Assembly (NCBI RefSeq): GCF_900108565.1
Contig: NZ_LT629971.1
Span: 5,332,001 to 5,396,000, forward strand
DNA: 64,000 bases
Reading direction: 5' to 3'
DNA from: Mycolicibacterium rutilum
Lineage (GTDB): Bacteria; Actinomycetota; Actinomycetes; Mycobacteriales; Mycobacteriaceae
In this document: positions 16,407 through 24,963 of the stretch, in pieces
Numbering within the stretch: the stretch's first letter is position 1
Layout: each line of letters starts with the position of its first letter
Notes under the pieces: model-generated
Database searches by the model: none
Told to the model about the DNA's origin: nothing
Seen by the model: the letters and a program-made list of their open reading frames with translations, nothing else
Program-made: the position numbers and the translations under genes

Positions 16407-17321
16407 GTGGGAAACCGAATCCAGACGCTGCTCGGCGTCGACTATCCCGTCGTTCAGGCCCCGATGACCTACATCGCCCGCGCCGAACTCGCCGCCGCCG
16501 TGTCCGAGGCCGGCGGCCTCGACATGATCGAGACGCTCACCGATCAGGGCCGCGCCGATCTGCTGCGAGTACGTGAGCTCACCGACAGGCCGGTCGCGGC
16601 CAACCTGATGATCCAGGGTTGGAAGGCCGACCCCTCGATCGTCGACACGCTGGCCGCCGCCAGTGTGCGCCACGTGTTCACCTCGGCGGGCGATCCGGCG
16701 CTGTTCACCGCGCGGTTGCACGACGCGGGGATGACGGTCGTGCATGTGGTCGGGTCCCTCAAGGGGGCGCACAAGGCCGCCGACGCGGGCGTCGACGCGT
16801 TGGTGGTCGAAGGCGTGGAGGGCGGCGGGTTCAAGTCGATGCTCGGTGCGTCGACGATGGTGCTGCTGCCGCTCGTCGCCGAACACGTCGACCTGCCGAT
16901 CATCGCGGCCGGCGGGATGTGCGACGCCAAGTCGGCGGCCGCCGCGCTGGTGCTGGGCGCCGAGGGCGTTCAGATGGGCACCCGGTTCCTGGCCAGCCTG
17001 GAGTCGGCCGTGCACGCGAACTTCAAGGACGCGATCGTCGCCGCCAACGACGCCGGCACGGTGATGCTCAACGTCCCGGGCAACCCCACGATGCGGGTGC
17101 TGCACACCGGCCTGGCCGCCCGGGTCGCCGCGCATGATCCGAACGCCTCGCTGCTGGGTCGGATCACCGAGCTGTACTTCGACGGCGACATGGACGCCAG
17201 CGTCGCCAACACCGGTCAGGTGTCCTCACGCATTCAGGAGGTACTGCCGGTCACCGAGATCGTGCGCCGGACGTGGACCGAGATCGAGGCGGTGTTGACC
17301 ACCGCGCGCACGCGTCTCTAG
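16407..17321 (+). CDS. Nitronate monooxygenase / 2-nitropropane dioxygenase family FMN enzyme
   Basis: TIM-barrel flavoprotein of 304 residues: N-terminal QAPMTYIARAELAAAVSEAGGLDMIE, a central EGVEGGGFKS phosphate-binding loop (about 138-147), IIAAGGMCDAKSAAAAL and GAEGVQMGTRFLAS at the FMN site. The family oxidises nitronates or acts as an enoyl reductase-like FMN enzyme; in mycobacteria it is often found in lipid or steroid catabolic clusters. It starts with GTG 16407 and is divergently transcribed from the Rieske operon, suggesting a shared role. It overlaps the next gene by 4 bp at the 3' ends. Confidence 0.9.
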   Translation: MGNRIQTLLGVDYPVVQAPMTYIARAELAAAVSEAGGLDMIETLTDQGRADLLRVRELTDRPVAANLMIQGWKADPSIVDTLAAASVRHVFTSAGDPALFTARLHDAGMTVVHVVGSLKGAHKAADAGVDALVVEGVEGGGFKSMLGASTMVLLPLVAEHVDLPIIAAGGMCDAKSAAAALVLGAEGVQMGTRFLASLESAVHANFKDAIVAANDAGTVMLNVPGNPTMRVLHTGLAARVAAHDPNASLLGRITELYFDGDMDASVANTGQVSSRIQEVLPVTEIVRRTWTEIEAVLTTARTRL

Positions 17322-18661
17322 GCGATGCGTTCGAGGGTGCGCACCGGTTCGGCCGTGCGTGCCGGCTGCGCCTCCGGGCATACCGCCCGGGTGGTGCGCG
17401 GGCCGCGGGCACGCTGGCGGAGCTTGATCAACGAACCGGACCTGACGACGCCCAGCGGACCCGGGCCGGCGAACCGCGCAATGCCCGACGCCCGCATGGT
17501 CAGCGCCGCCTTGGCCTGGCGGTAGCCCAACCGGACGCCGGCCGCGGCGACGATGAGCAGCGCGCCGACACCGGGCAGCGCGACCGCCGCGAGCGCGGTC
17601 AACGAGGCCGGAACCAGCACCGCTTCGATCACGTGCTGGAAGATCGACTGAGCGGTCCTCGGCGGGTCCATCTTCAGCGGCACCGTGCCGGAAACCGACA
17701 GCGGCTTGGTCAGGTCGGCGGAGGCGACCTCGCCCAGCGACGGGCGCGGAGCGAGCGTGCCGAACAGTGGGCCGCTGTCGACGGGCGGTGCGACCTCGAC
17801 CTGGGCGGCGTTGGGCCCGAACAGCGGCGCACCGGCCGGCGGGGCCTTGACCTTCACCGCGTCGAACGAGCCGCCCGCTCCGATCAGCGGTTGGTTCGGC
17901 GGAACCGGCACGCCGAGGAGGGCGTACAGGTCGCCGGGCACCTGCGCGAGCGGCATCATCGCGCCGGCCACCGTGGTGAGCATCTCCTGCACCGAGGCGA
18001 TCGCGTCGCGCACCGGGGTCGTGGAGGTCCGCAGCTCGGCGAGGGTTCCCGGAACGGAGTTCATCACGTTGCCGACGGTGCTGAACGCGTTCGTCACCGG
18101 CGAGATGGCCTTCCACACCGGGTTCACGGGCGGAGTGACCGCGGAGGGGATCGCGGCGGGAACGACGGGCGGTTGCGCGTCGGGCGTCGACGCGAACGAA
18201 GATCCCGCGTCGGCGGGCGAGGTCGCGGTGGGCGTCGGAGCCGGGGCCTGCGTGCTGGCCGACGGCGTCGGCGCGGTCTCGGATCCGGCGGCGGGCGTCG
18301 ACGGCGTGGCGGAGCCGGTCGGCTCCGAGTCACCGGCCGGAGCCTGGTCCTTCTCGTCGTCGGTGCTCAGCGGGGTCGCGTCGACCGCATCGTCTGGCTC
18401 GGTCTGCTGCGACGTCGTCGGGCCGGTCGACGTGTTGTGAACGGTCCCCGTGGTGGTCTGGGTGCCCTGCGCACCGACGTTCGATTCCTTGTTGCCGTCG
18501 GCCCCGGTGGAGCCGCCGACCGACCCGGATTCGGATCCCTGGCTCGGTCCCGAGGAGGTGCTACCGGACTCGTCGGCGAGCGCGATCGCACTGCCGCTGA
18601 ACAACAGTCCGGCGGCGAGCACACATACGCCCGCGGTGATGCGCAGATGTGACGTAGGAAT
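17318..18661 (-). CDS. Exported Ser/Thr/Pro/Gly-rich protein of unknown function, non-canonical start
   Basis: About 447 residues. It has a signal sequence (RITAGVCVLAAGLLFSGSAIALADE, cleavage after ALA), then a low-complexity Ser/Thr/Pro/Gly/Ala linker to about residue 170, then a conserved globular part (SPVTNAFSTVGNVMNSVPGTLAELR, PGDLYALLGVPVPPNQP). A hydrophobic segment near the C-terminus is followed by a basic tail, like a stop-transfer. There is no ATG, GTG or TTG between the upstream terminator and the signal sequence. GGAGG (18667-18671) sits 5 bases before ATT 18661 and 2 before ATC 18664, so an ATT start is proposed. The only conventional start, GTG 18709, would lie in front of the terminator hairpin. 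No enzymatic motif seen. Confidence 0.7.
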   Translation of the reverse strand: MPTSHLRITAGVCVLAAGLLFSGSAIALADESGSTSSGPSQGSESGSVGGSTGADGNKESNVGAQGTQTTTGTVHNTSTGPTTSQQTEPDDAVDATPLSTDDEKDQAPAGDSEPTGSATPSTPAAGSETAPTPSASTQAPAPTPTATSPADAGSSFASTPDAQPPVVPAAIPSAVTPPVNPVWKAISPVTNAFSTVGNVMNSVPGTLAELRTSTTPVRDAIASVQEMLTTVAGAMMPLAQVPGDLYALLGVPVPPNQPLIGAGGSFDAVKVKAPPAGAPLFGPNAAQVEVAPPVDSGPLFGTLAPRPSLGEVASADLTKPLSVSGTVPLKMDPPRTAQSIFQHVIEAVLVPASLTALAAVALPGVGALLIVAAAGVRLGYRQAKAALTMRASGIARFAGPGPLGVVRSGSLIKLRQRARGPRTTRAVCPEAQPARTAEPVRTLERIA

Positions 18662-18679
18662 GATCGCCTCCGTCTCCCC

Positions 18680-18704
18680 AAAAAAAGAACTCTCGAAGAG
18701 AGTT
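18680..18704 (-). terminator. Intrinsic terminator hairpin
   Basis: Read on the minus strand, AACTCTC-TTC-GAGAGTT forms a perfect 7-bp stem with a 3-base loop, followed one base later by seven Ts. It lies between the glycoside hydrolase gene (stop at 18777) and the exported protein gene. Canonical U-tract terminators are uncommon in mycobacteria, so this one is notable. It could also act as an attenuator for the downstream gene. Confidence 0.75.
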
Positions 18705-18776
18705 TCCACAGCGATTGTTACATAAAAAAGTCCCCGCAATACAGCGATATGGCGGACTTCTTGCAGGCCGTAGCGG

Positions 18777-20522
18777 TTATCGCTGACCGGTGAGTGAGCC
18801 GAGCAAACCACCGAGCAGAGTCAGTACCGCGTAAATGGGATTGCCTGCTGGCGGTTTCGGTGTGGGAGTTACCGGCGGCTGTGATGTCGGCAACGTTGTC
18901 GGCGGGTTCGACGAAGTCGTCGTGGGGACGGAAGTTGTCGTGGTCGAGGAGGTCGACGGGGTTGTCGGGGTGGCGCCCGGACCGTGCCCGGGGTTCCAGG
19001 TGACCTGCGTGCCCGCCCACGGTGTCCAGGTGATCTTGCCGTTCTGGAACTGCATGGTCGTTCCGGTGAGCCCGCCCGCCTCGTCGGTCAGGGCGAGGCC
19101 GAGCTCGGGCACCCAGGCGGCGGCCATGTTGCCACTGCCGGAATGCGCGCCCGTGGCCTCCGAGTACCAGACCCGCAGCCCGTTGGTCTTGTTGAAGTCC
19201 TGGTAGCCGTCGGCAAACGGACCTTTGGGGCTCACCACATACAGGCCGGCCTTGATCGCCACCGGGTTGGGCGAGGTGACGAATCCGGTCGCGGTCTCAT
19301 AGACGGTGTCGACGGTGCGGACCTGCGCCCACACGTTGTCGGTGGTCCGGTAGACCGGCGACAGCGGCGTGCCCGCGGACTCGTCGGTGTAGCCCGCGAA
19401 GCGGGTGAACTCGGCGGACTTGGCGATGGCGCCCGACGCACCGGCACGCACCGTCGCCTGCGCGGGTTTGGGCGTCCAGTTGGTGTTGTAGATGCCGACG
19501 GTGTCCTCGGCACCGATGCTGCCGGTGTGGCGGTCGCGGGTGGTGTAGATGAACATCGGCCCGGTGTAGGGCAGTTCCTGCCACTTCAGCAGCATGTCGC
19601 TGATGTAGTCGGTCTGCCTGGCCACTCCCCCGCTGGAGACGGGTTGGCCGTACTCGGTGCACCAGATCTTCTTGGCGTCGTCACCGTTGGCGACCATGAT
19701 CTGGCGCATCTGCATCAACTGCAGAACCGGCGAGTTCGCGATGCCGACGCCGGCGGAGAACTTCAGGCTGTAGTGGTACGGATGGAAAGTCAGCGCGTCG
19801 AAATACGGGCCGGCGCCCGCGGCGTACATGCGGGTCAAAAACGCGACCGGATTGATCGCCATTCCGTTGACGTCGATGACCGATCCGACGGAACCGCCGA
19901 GCACCTCGATGGACGGATCGATCGCCTTGATTTTCGGATACGCCGCCTTGAGTAACTCGGCATAACCGGCGGGGTCGGGGGCGGGCGTATAAAAGGTGAT
20001 CGCATTCGGTTCGTTCCAAATTTCGACCGCCGCGATTTTGCCCAGGTATCGGGTCACGACTTTCGCGACGAAATCGCCGTACGCCGCCGGGGACGCGGGC
20101 CGACCGCTCAGGTACTGCCCGCCCGATCCGACCGCCCAGCGCGGCGTCGAGTTCACCATCGCGACGACGGCCAAGCCCCGGGAGGCGGCCGAGTTGACGG
20201 TCTTGTCGACCGTGCGCCAGTCCAGCACGCCGTGGGTCGCTTCCACGCCGGCCCACGGAACCATCAGGCGGACCGCCTTGACGTTGTCGGCCCGCAGGGT
20301 GTCCATCGTCTTGTCGACGTCGGCCTGGGTCATCCCGTAGACGTCCGAGTCGGCGATGGCCGTGGTCGTCGGCGCGGGGTTGATCGTGACGGTGGCGACC
20401 GCCAGCACGCGCCGGGGGCGCTTGTGCTGGGCGAGGTCGCTGCCGATCACGGTGGTGGCAACCAGTCCGACGGTCACCGCCATTGCTGTGGTCAGCAGGG
20501 CCCGCCGTCGTCTGTGACGCAC
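18777..20522 (-). CDS. Secreted or anchored glycoside hydrolase (clan GH-A type)
   Basis: Product of 581 residues. N-terminal basic region plus hydrophobic segment (about 8-27) act as a signal or anchor. The catalytic barrel (about 50-400) has VEIWNEPN with proton donor E171 and WCTEYGQ with nucleophile E290, the pairing of clan GH-A cellulase-like and GH39-like enzymes. Residues about 410-520 resemble an LGFP-like repeat domain (WVPELGLALTDE, MQFQNGKITWTP) often linked to mycobacterial cell-wall attachment. A Thr/Ser/Pro linker and a short hydrophobic C-terminus (IYAVLTLLGGLLGSL) follow. GTG 20522 has GAAGGTGA upstream. Glycan substrate unknown; a wall polysaccharide is possible. Confidence 0.85.
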   Translation of the reverse strand: MRHRRRRALLTTAMAVTVGLVATTVIGSDLAQHKRPRRVLAVATVTINPAPTTTAIADSDVYGMTQADVDKTMDTLRADNVKAVRLMVPWAGVEATHGVLDWRTVDKTVNSAASRGLAVVAMVNSTPRWAVGSGGQYLSGRPASPAAYGDFVAKVVTRYLGKIAAVEIWNEPNAITFYTPAPDPAGYAELLKAAYPKIKAIDPSIEVLGGSVGSVIDVNGMAINPVAFLTRMYAAGAGPYFDALTFHPYHYSLKFSAGVGIANSPVLQLMQMRQIMVANGDDAKKIWCTEYGQPVSSGGVARQTDYISDMLLKWQELPYTGPMFIYTTRDRHTGSIGAEDTVGIYNTNWTPKPAQATVRAGASGAIAKSAEFTRFAGYTDESAGTPLSPVYRTTDNVWAQVRTVDTVYETATGFVTSPNPVAIKAGLYVVSPKGPFADGYQDFNKTNGLRVWYSEATGAHSGSGNMAAAWVPELGLALTDEAGGLTGTTMQFQNGKITWTPWAGTQVTWNPGHGPGATPTTPSTSSTTTTSVPTTTSSNPPTTLPTSQPPVTPTPKPPAGNPIYAVLTLLGGLLGSLTGQR

Positions 20523-20866
20523 TCTTCACCTTCACGGTCTCGGGCAGCGGAGCCCGGGTGGCTTTGCTGCAGGGTCATCTTGGCGCGCAATGTGACGGTA
20601 GTGGCGGATGTTGCCGGTGTGTCGCGTGTGCTGATCTTGAAAGTGCCGGCAGCGTCGCCGCGTCAATTTCTAAGCGGACAGTACAAACAGCCCCGCCGGT
20701 CTCCGTCGCTGACAAACTGATCAGCAAGTGGTGACGGTTGCCGAGACCCGGAACGGACGACGCCGGGATTGTTGAACTTCGCCTCTGACGGATCACGTTG
20801 CGTCACAGGCGTTCAGCTGCCCCTGATACGGGGCCGCAGACTCGAGGAAGCACGAAGTGTGAGGAG
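20523..20866. other. Divergent intergenic region before the crotonase operon
   Basis: No gene is supported in these 344 bases; small frames here are poorly coding. A weak dyad TGACG-N10-CGTCA (20786-20805) lies about 65 bp before the crotonase start and may be an operator. Otherwise nothing recognised. Confidence 0.4.
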
Positions 20867-20872
20867 ATGAGG

Positions 20873-21844
20873 TTGCCCGACTACGACTACGAAGAGATGA
20901 AGCGCGAAGCCGAACAACACATCCGGTTCGACAAGGACCGGAAGAACCGGATCGCCTACATCACCTTCAACCGCCCGGAGGCGCAGAACTCCACCACGAT
21001 GGGCATGCGCCAGCTCTATGCGGACCTGATTCACAAGTGCAACGTCGACGACGACGTCAAGGTGGTCGTCATCCGCGGCGAGGGCGAGGATTTCGGCAGC
21101 GGCGGCGACCTTCCCGAACAGCGCGACATGCTGGAGAGCCCGGGCATGCCGCTGCTGCACGAGTTGGCGATCAACGACGACGACGTCAGGTACCCGCCGG
21201 GCGGCTCCTACCGGTACCTGTCGACGGTGACCGACTTCTACGCCAAGGCGCGGGCCGGCAACCGGCCGCTGCAGGAGCTACGCAAGATCAGCATCATCGA
21301 GGCCAAGGGCTACTGCTACGGCTGGCACTTCTACCAGGCCGGTGACGCCGATCTCGTGATCTCGTCGGACGACGCGCTTTTCGGCCACCCCGCGTTCCGC
21401 TACGTCGGGTGGGGGCCGCGGCTGTGGTGGTGGGCCGAGACGATGGGCCTGCGCAAGTTCTCCGAGATGCTGTTCACCGGACGCCCGTTCAGCGCCAAAG
21501 AGATGTACGAGTGCGGCTTCCTCAACAGCGTGGTGCCCCGCGACCAGCTCGAAGCCGAGACCGAGAAGTACGCACTGGCGTGCTCGAAGTCGCGGCCGAC
21601 CGACACCGTCGCGGTGCAGAAGACGTTCCTCGAGCTCTACAAGCAGCACAAGGGCGAGTACTTCGGCAGCCTGCTGACCGGCATGGTGGAGGGCATGCTG
21701 CCGTTGATCCAGAACGACCAGCAGAACGACGTCGACCTCACCGAAGGCACCTTCGAAAAGGGCCTCAACAACGTGGTCAAGGACAACGACCTGAACTTCC
21801 CGCCGGAGTGGCGGCTCAGCCGGTCGGGCCGCAACAAGCCCTGA
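20873..21844 (+). CDS. Crotonase-family enoyl-CoA hydratase/isomerase
   Basis: Acts on an acyl-CoA thioester. Protein of about 323 residues. The N-terminal strand IAYITFNRPEAQNSTTMGM and the first oxyanion segment VVIRGEGEDFGSGGDLPEQR (about 60-80) are typical; the second, IIEAKGYCYGWHFYQAGDADLVISSDDALFGHP (about 140-172), is also recognisable. The usual paired catalytic glutamates are not obvious, so the reaction may differ from simple hydration. TTG 20873 is preferred because GAGGAG (20861-20866) is six bases before it; that site touches the alternative ATG 20867 directly. It leads an operon with the CoA-transferase, SDR and phosphotransferase genes. Confidence 0.88.
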   Translation: MPDYDYEEMKREAEQHIRFDKDRKNRIAYITFNRPEAQNSTTMGMRQLYADLIHKCNVDDDVKVVVIRGEGEDFGSGGDLPEQRDMLESPGMPLLHELAINDDDVRYPPGGSYRYLSTVTDFYAKARAGNRPLQELRKISIIEAKGYCYGWHFYQAGDADLVISSDDALFGHPAFRYVGWGPRLWWWAETMGLRKFSEMLFTGRPFSAKEMYECGFLNSVVPRDQLEAETEKYALACSKSRPTDTVAVQKTFLELYKQHKGEYFGSLLTGMVEGMLPLIQNDQQNDVDLTEGTFEKGLNNVVKDNDLNFPPEWRLSRSGRNKP

Positions 21845-21850
21845 GTTGTC

Positions 21851-24205
21851 GTGTCCGCGTTGAGCGGCTTCCGGGTCGTCGAGGTCGCCGAGCAGGTCGC
21901 AGGTGAGTACTGCGGCAAGCTGCTCGCCGATCTGGGAGCCGACGTCGTCAAAGTCGAGCGACCCGGGTGGGGCAGTCCCACCCGGGCGCTGGCGCCCCGA
22001 GTCGGCGACGGCAGCGCCCTGTTCGCCTACCTCAACACCAACAAGCGCTCGGCCGAGCTCGACCTGGCCGGCGTGCACGAGCTGATCGCCACCGCCGACG
22101 CCGTGATCGACGACCACGGCGAGACCTGGGCGGCCGCGCACGGGCTCACGGAGGCCGAGGTCACCGGCCGCCACCCCGGCGTGGTGTTCTGCGCGGTCAC
22201 CCCGTACGGCCGCACCGCACCGCCGGAGTTCGACACTGCGGTGAGCCTGAACGTCTTTCACGCCGGCGGCTGGGGTTACCACACCCCCAGCCACGCCGAC
22301 CCGGCCCGACCGCCGCTGAAGGGCCCCGGCCGCTTCCTCGCCGACTACGAGGGCGCGCTGGATGCCGCCCTTTGCGTCGCGTCGGCGTTGTTCGACCGCA
22401 TGCACACCGGCCGCGGCGAGTTCATCGACGTGTCGCAGCAGGCAGTGCTGGTCTCGCGGGCCGACTGCATGCTGGGCCGGTTCCTCGCCGGTGAGATCGC
22501 GCCGCAGAACCGCCGCGACGACTACGACCAGGCCGGCCCGGCGTCGTTCTTCGCCTGCCGCGACGAGTTCGTCTACCTGTACATGACCAGCCGTGCGCAC
22601 TGGCTCGGCCTGAAAACCTTGATGGGCTCGCCGGACTGGCTCGACGAATTCGCCGACGACTGGCTGGAATTCGGCGTCACGCCGCAGCGGGTGGCCGACT
22701 TCCGCCGCGGCTTCGCCGCCTGGATGAGCTCCCGACCCGGCGTGGCCACTGCCGAGCAGGCGCAGCGGCTGGGGGTCCCGCTGGTGCCGGTCAACGACGC
22801 CGCGGACCTCCTGAACTCGCCGCAGTATCGGCACCGCCGGTTCTTCCGCGACGTCACCCATCCGGACCTGGGCCGGGCCGCCTATCCCACCGCGGGATAC
22901 CGGCTGAGCGCGTCGGAGGACCGAAGCCCGGTTGCCGCACCGACTCTCGGCCAACACACTGCGGAGGTACTTGCGGAAGCCCGCAGGCCGCGTACACCGC
23001 CAGCCGTGTTGGCGCCGCAACTCAAGGTGCCGTGCCGGGCGCGGGGTGGACCACTGCAGGGTGTCCGCGTGGTCGAGTTGACCAAGGTGTGGGCGGGGCC
23101 CTACGCGGGCAAGCTGCTGGCCTTCCTCGGCGCCGAGGTGATCAAGGTGGAGAACTCGCGGGCGCCGGAGGAGATGCGCGCGTACGGCGGCACCGACGTC
23201 AACCATGCGCCGTACTTCCTGAGCATCAACCCCGAGATTCTCAGCGTGGACCTCGACATCAAGACCCGCCAGGGCCGGGATGCCCTGTGCGCGTTGATCG
23301 CTCGCAGCGACATCGTGCTCGACAACCTGCGGCCCGGCGCCATGGAGCGGCAGGGACTCGCGCACCGCGACCTGGTGGCGCTCAAGCACGACATCATCTC
23401 GGTCTCCATCAAGATGTGGGGCAACGACGGTCCACTGGGTCACCAGACGGGGTACGCACCGTGCTTCGCCGCGCTGGCGGGTCTCGCCTCGCTCGTGGGC
23501 TATCCGGGCGGACCTCCCCTCGGCGCCAGCATGCGCTACGGCGACTCCACCGTCGGGGCGGCGGCGGCGTTCGCGGCCGTTGCGGCCCTGCTGCACCGGG
23601 ACCGGACGGGCGAGGGCCAGTTCGTCGACGTGTCCGCGGTCGAGGTGCTGTCGTCGATGATCGGCGACTGCCTGTTCGAGCAGAACCTCACCGGCAGGCT
23701 GCTGGGCCCGGACGGCAACCGTCATCCGGACATGGCGCCGCACGGGTGCTATCCGTGCGTCGGCGATAACTGGATATCGATCGCCGTCGCCAATGACGGT
23801 CAATGGCACCGGCTGTGCGCCGTACTCGGCGCCGATCATCTCGCCGCCGATGCCCGTTACCGGGATTCGGCCACCCGGCATCGCAACCTCGACAGCCTCG
23901 ATGCCGACCTGAGCGCGCTCACAGACTGCCACGACGCGACCGACCTCGCACACCGGCTGCGCGCCGCGGGTGTGGGCGCGGCCAAGAGCGCGACGGTCAC
24001 CGACGTCATCGGCGACGAGTTGCTCTGGCAGCGCGGCGCGTACCGTTTCGTGTCGGACCGGCTGGAGGGCAGGCGGCCGGTACTCGGGCCGCCGTGGCGG
24101 ATGTCGCGCCCGGCCGACATCGACACCGGCGCACCGGATCTGGGTGAACACAACGACTACGTGCTCGGCGACATCTTCGGGCAGCAGGGAGCGAGAACGA
24201 CATGA
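21851..24205 (+). CDS. Tandem class III CoA-transferase (two CaiB/BaiF domains in one chain)
   Basis: Moves CoA between carboxylic acids. At 784 residues it is about twice the usual CaiB length, with domain 1 at about 1-370 and domain 2 at about 395-775. Both begin with the family motif (FRVVEVAEQVAGEYCGKLLADLGADVVKVE; VRVVELTKVWAGPYAGKLLAFLGAEVIKVE). The catalytic aspartate appears in both halves, D165 (FLADYEG) and D565 (RYGDSTVG), so both could be active; single-domain enzymes work as interlocked dimers, which this chain may mimic by itself. GTG 21851 lies 6 bp after the crotonase gene and the stop overlaps the SDR start (ATGA). Confidence 0.92.
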   Translation: MSALSGFRVVEVAEQVAGEYCGKLLADLGADVVKVERPGWGSPTRALAPRVGDGSALFAYLNTNKRSAELDLAGVHELIATADAVIDDHGETWAAAHGLTEAEVTGRHPGVVFCAVTPYGRTAPPEFDTAVSLNVFHAGGWGYHTPSHADPARPPLKGPGRFLADYEGALDAALCVASALFDRMHTGRGEFIDVSQQAVLVSRADCMLGRFLAGEIAPQNRRDDYDQAGPASFFACRDEFVYLYMTSRAHWLGLKTLMGSPDWLDEFADDWLEFGVTPQRVADFRRGFAAWMSSRPGVATAEQAQRLGVPLVPVNDAADLLNSPQYRHRRFFRDVTHPDLGRAAYPTAGYRLSASEDRSPVAAPTLGQHTAEVLAEARRPRTPPAVLAPQLKVPCRARGGPLQGVRVVELTKVWAGPYAGKLLAFLGAEVIKVENSRAPEEMRAYGGTDVNHAPYFLSINPEILSVDLDIKTRQGRDALCALIARSDIVLDNLRPGAMERQGLAHRDLVALKHDIISVSIKMWGNDGPLGHQTGYAPCFAALAGLASLVGYPGGPPLGASMRYGDSTVGAAAAFAAVAALLHRDRTGEGQFVDVSAVEVLSSMIGDCLFEQNLTGRLLGPDGNRHPDMAPHGCYPCVGDNWISIAVANDGQWHRLCAVLGADHLAADARYRDSATRHRNLDSLDADLSALTDCHDATDLAHRLRAAGVGAAKSATVTDVIGDELLWQRGAYRFVSDRLEGRRPVLGPPWRMSRPADIDTGAPDLGEHNDYVLGDIFGQQGARTT

Positions 24206-24963
24206 CCGCCCTGGCCGGGACGGTGGCGCTGGTGACCGGCGCCAGCAGTGGGATCGGTGCGGCGACCGCCCGCGCGTTGGCGGCCGAAGGCGCCGCGGTG
24301 GCGCTGCTGGCGCGGCGGCGAGACCGGCTGACTGCGCTGGCCGACGAGATCACGGCGGGCGGCGGCACCGCGGTGGCGGTCACCGCCGATGTGACGGATT
24401 CCGAACAGGTCACCGCCGCGGTGGCCGCCACCGTCGAGGCGTGCGGCCGCCTCGACGTGTTGGTGAACAACGCGGGCCTGTTGCGAATGGGCCCGGCCGC
24501 CCAAGCGCCGCTGGGCGACTGGGACGACCTCGTCTCGGTCAACGTGCGCGGCGTCCTGTACACCACCCACGCCGCGCTCCCCCACCTGATCGCCGCGGCG
24601 GCCGACTCCCTGCGAGGCGTGGCCGACGTCGTCACGATCAGCTCCACCGGAGGCCGCGTGGCCCGGCCGGGCACCGCCGTCTACTCGCTGACCAAGTTCG
24701 GCGTCAACGCGTTCAGCGAGGGCATCCGCCAGGAGTTGATCGGCAGCCGCGTGCGGGTGGGCATCGTCGGGCCGGGCAGCGTCGAGACCGAGATCACCGA
24801 TCACCTTGACGCAGACGCACTCGCAGCACAGCGGGCGCGCACCGCCGGTGTGCTGAAGCTCGAACCCGAGGACGTCGCCGACGCGGTCACCTACATGGTC
24901 ACCCGCAACCGGCGCGTCGCGGTCAATGAGATCCTCGTGCGCGCAGCGGAGCAGACGTGGTGA
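24202..24963 (+). CDS. Short-chain dehydrogenase/reductase
   Basis: Classical SDR of 253 residues: cofactor loop TGASSGIGAATARAL (about 13-27), NNAG (about 90-93), catalytic Ser in TISSTGG and YSLTK (Tyr-x3-Lys, about 163-167). The basic residues after the second strand (ARRRDR) favour NADPH. It is coupled to the CoA-transferase upstream and overlaps the phosphotransferase downstream, so it serves the same catabolic pathway, probably reducing or oxidising an alcohol/ketone group. Confidence 0.92.
   Translation: MTALAGTVALVTGASSGIGAATARALAAEGAAVALLARRRDRLTALADEITAGGGTAVAVTADVTDSEQVTAAVAATVEACGRLDVLVNNAGLLRMGPAAQAPLGDWDDLVSVNVRGVLYTTHAALPHLIAAAADSLRGVADVVTISSTGGRVARPGTAVYSLTKFGVNAFSEGIRQELIGSRVRVGIVGPGSVETEITDHLDADALAAQRARTAGVLKLEPEDVADAVTYMVTRNRRVAVNEILVRAAEQTW

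Noticed and set aside
21278..24151. 957-residue open frame on the minus strand opposite the CoA-transferase gene
   Set aside because: It is the GC-skew shadow of the plus-strand gene: it is Arg/Val/His-rich, has no recognisable domain and covers well-supported coding sequence.
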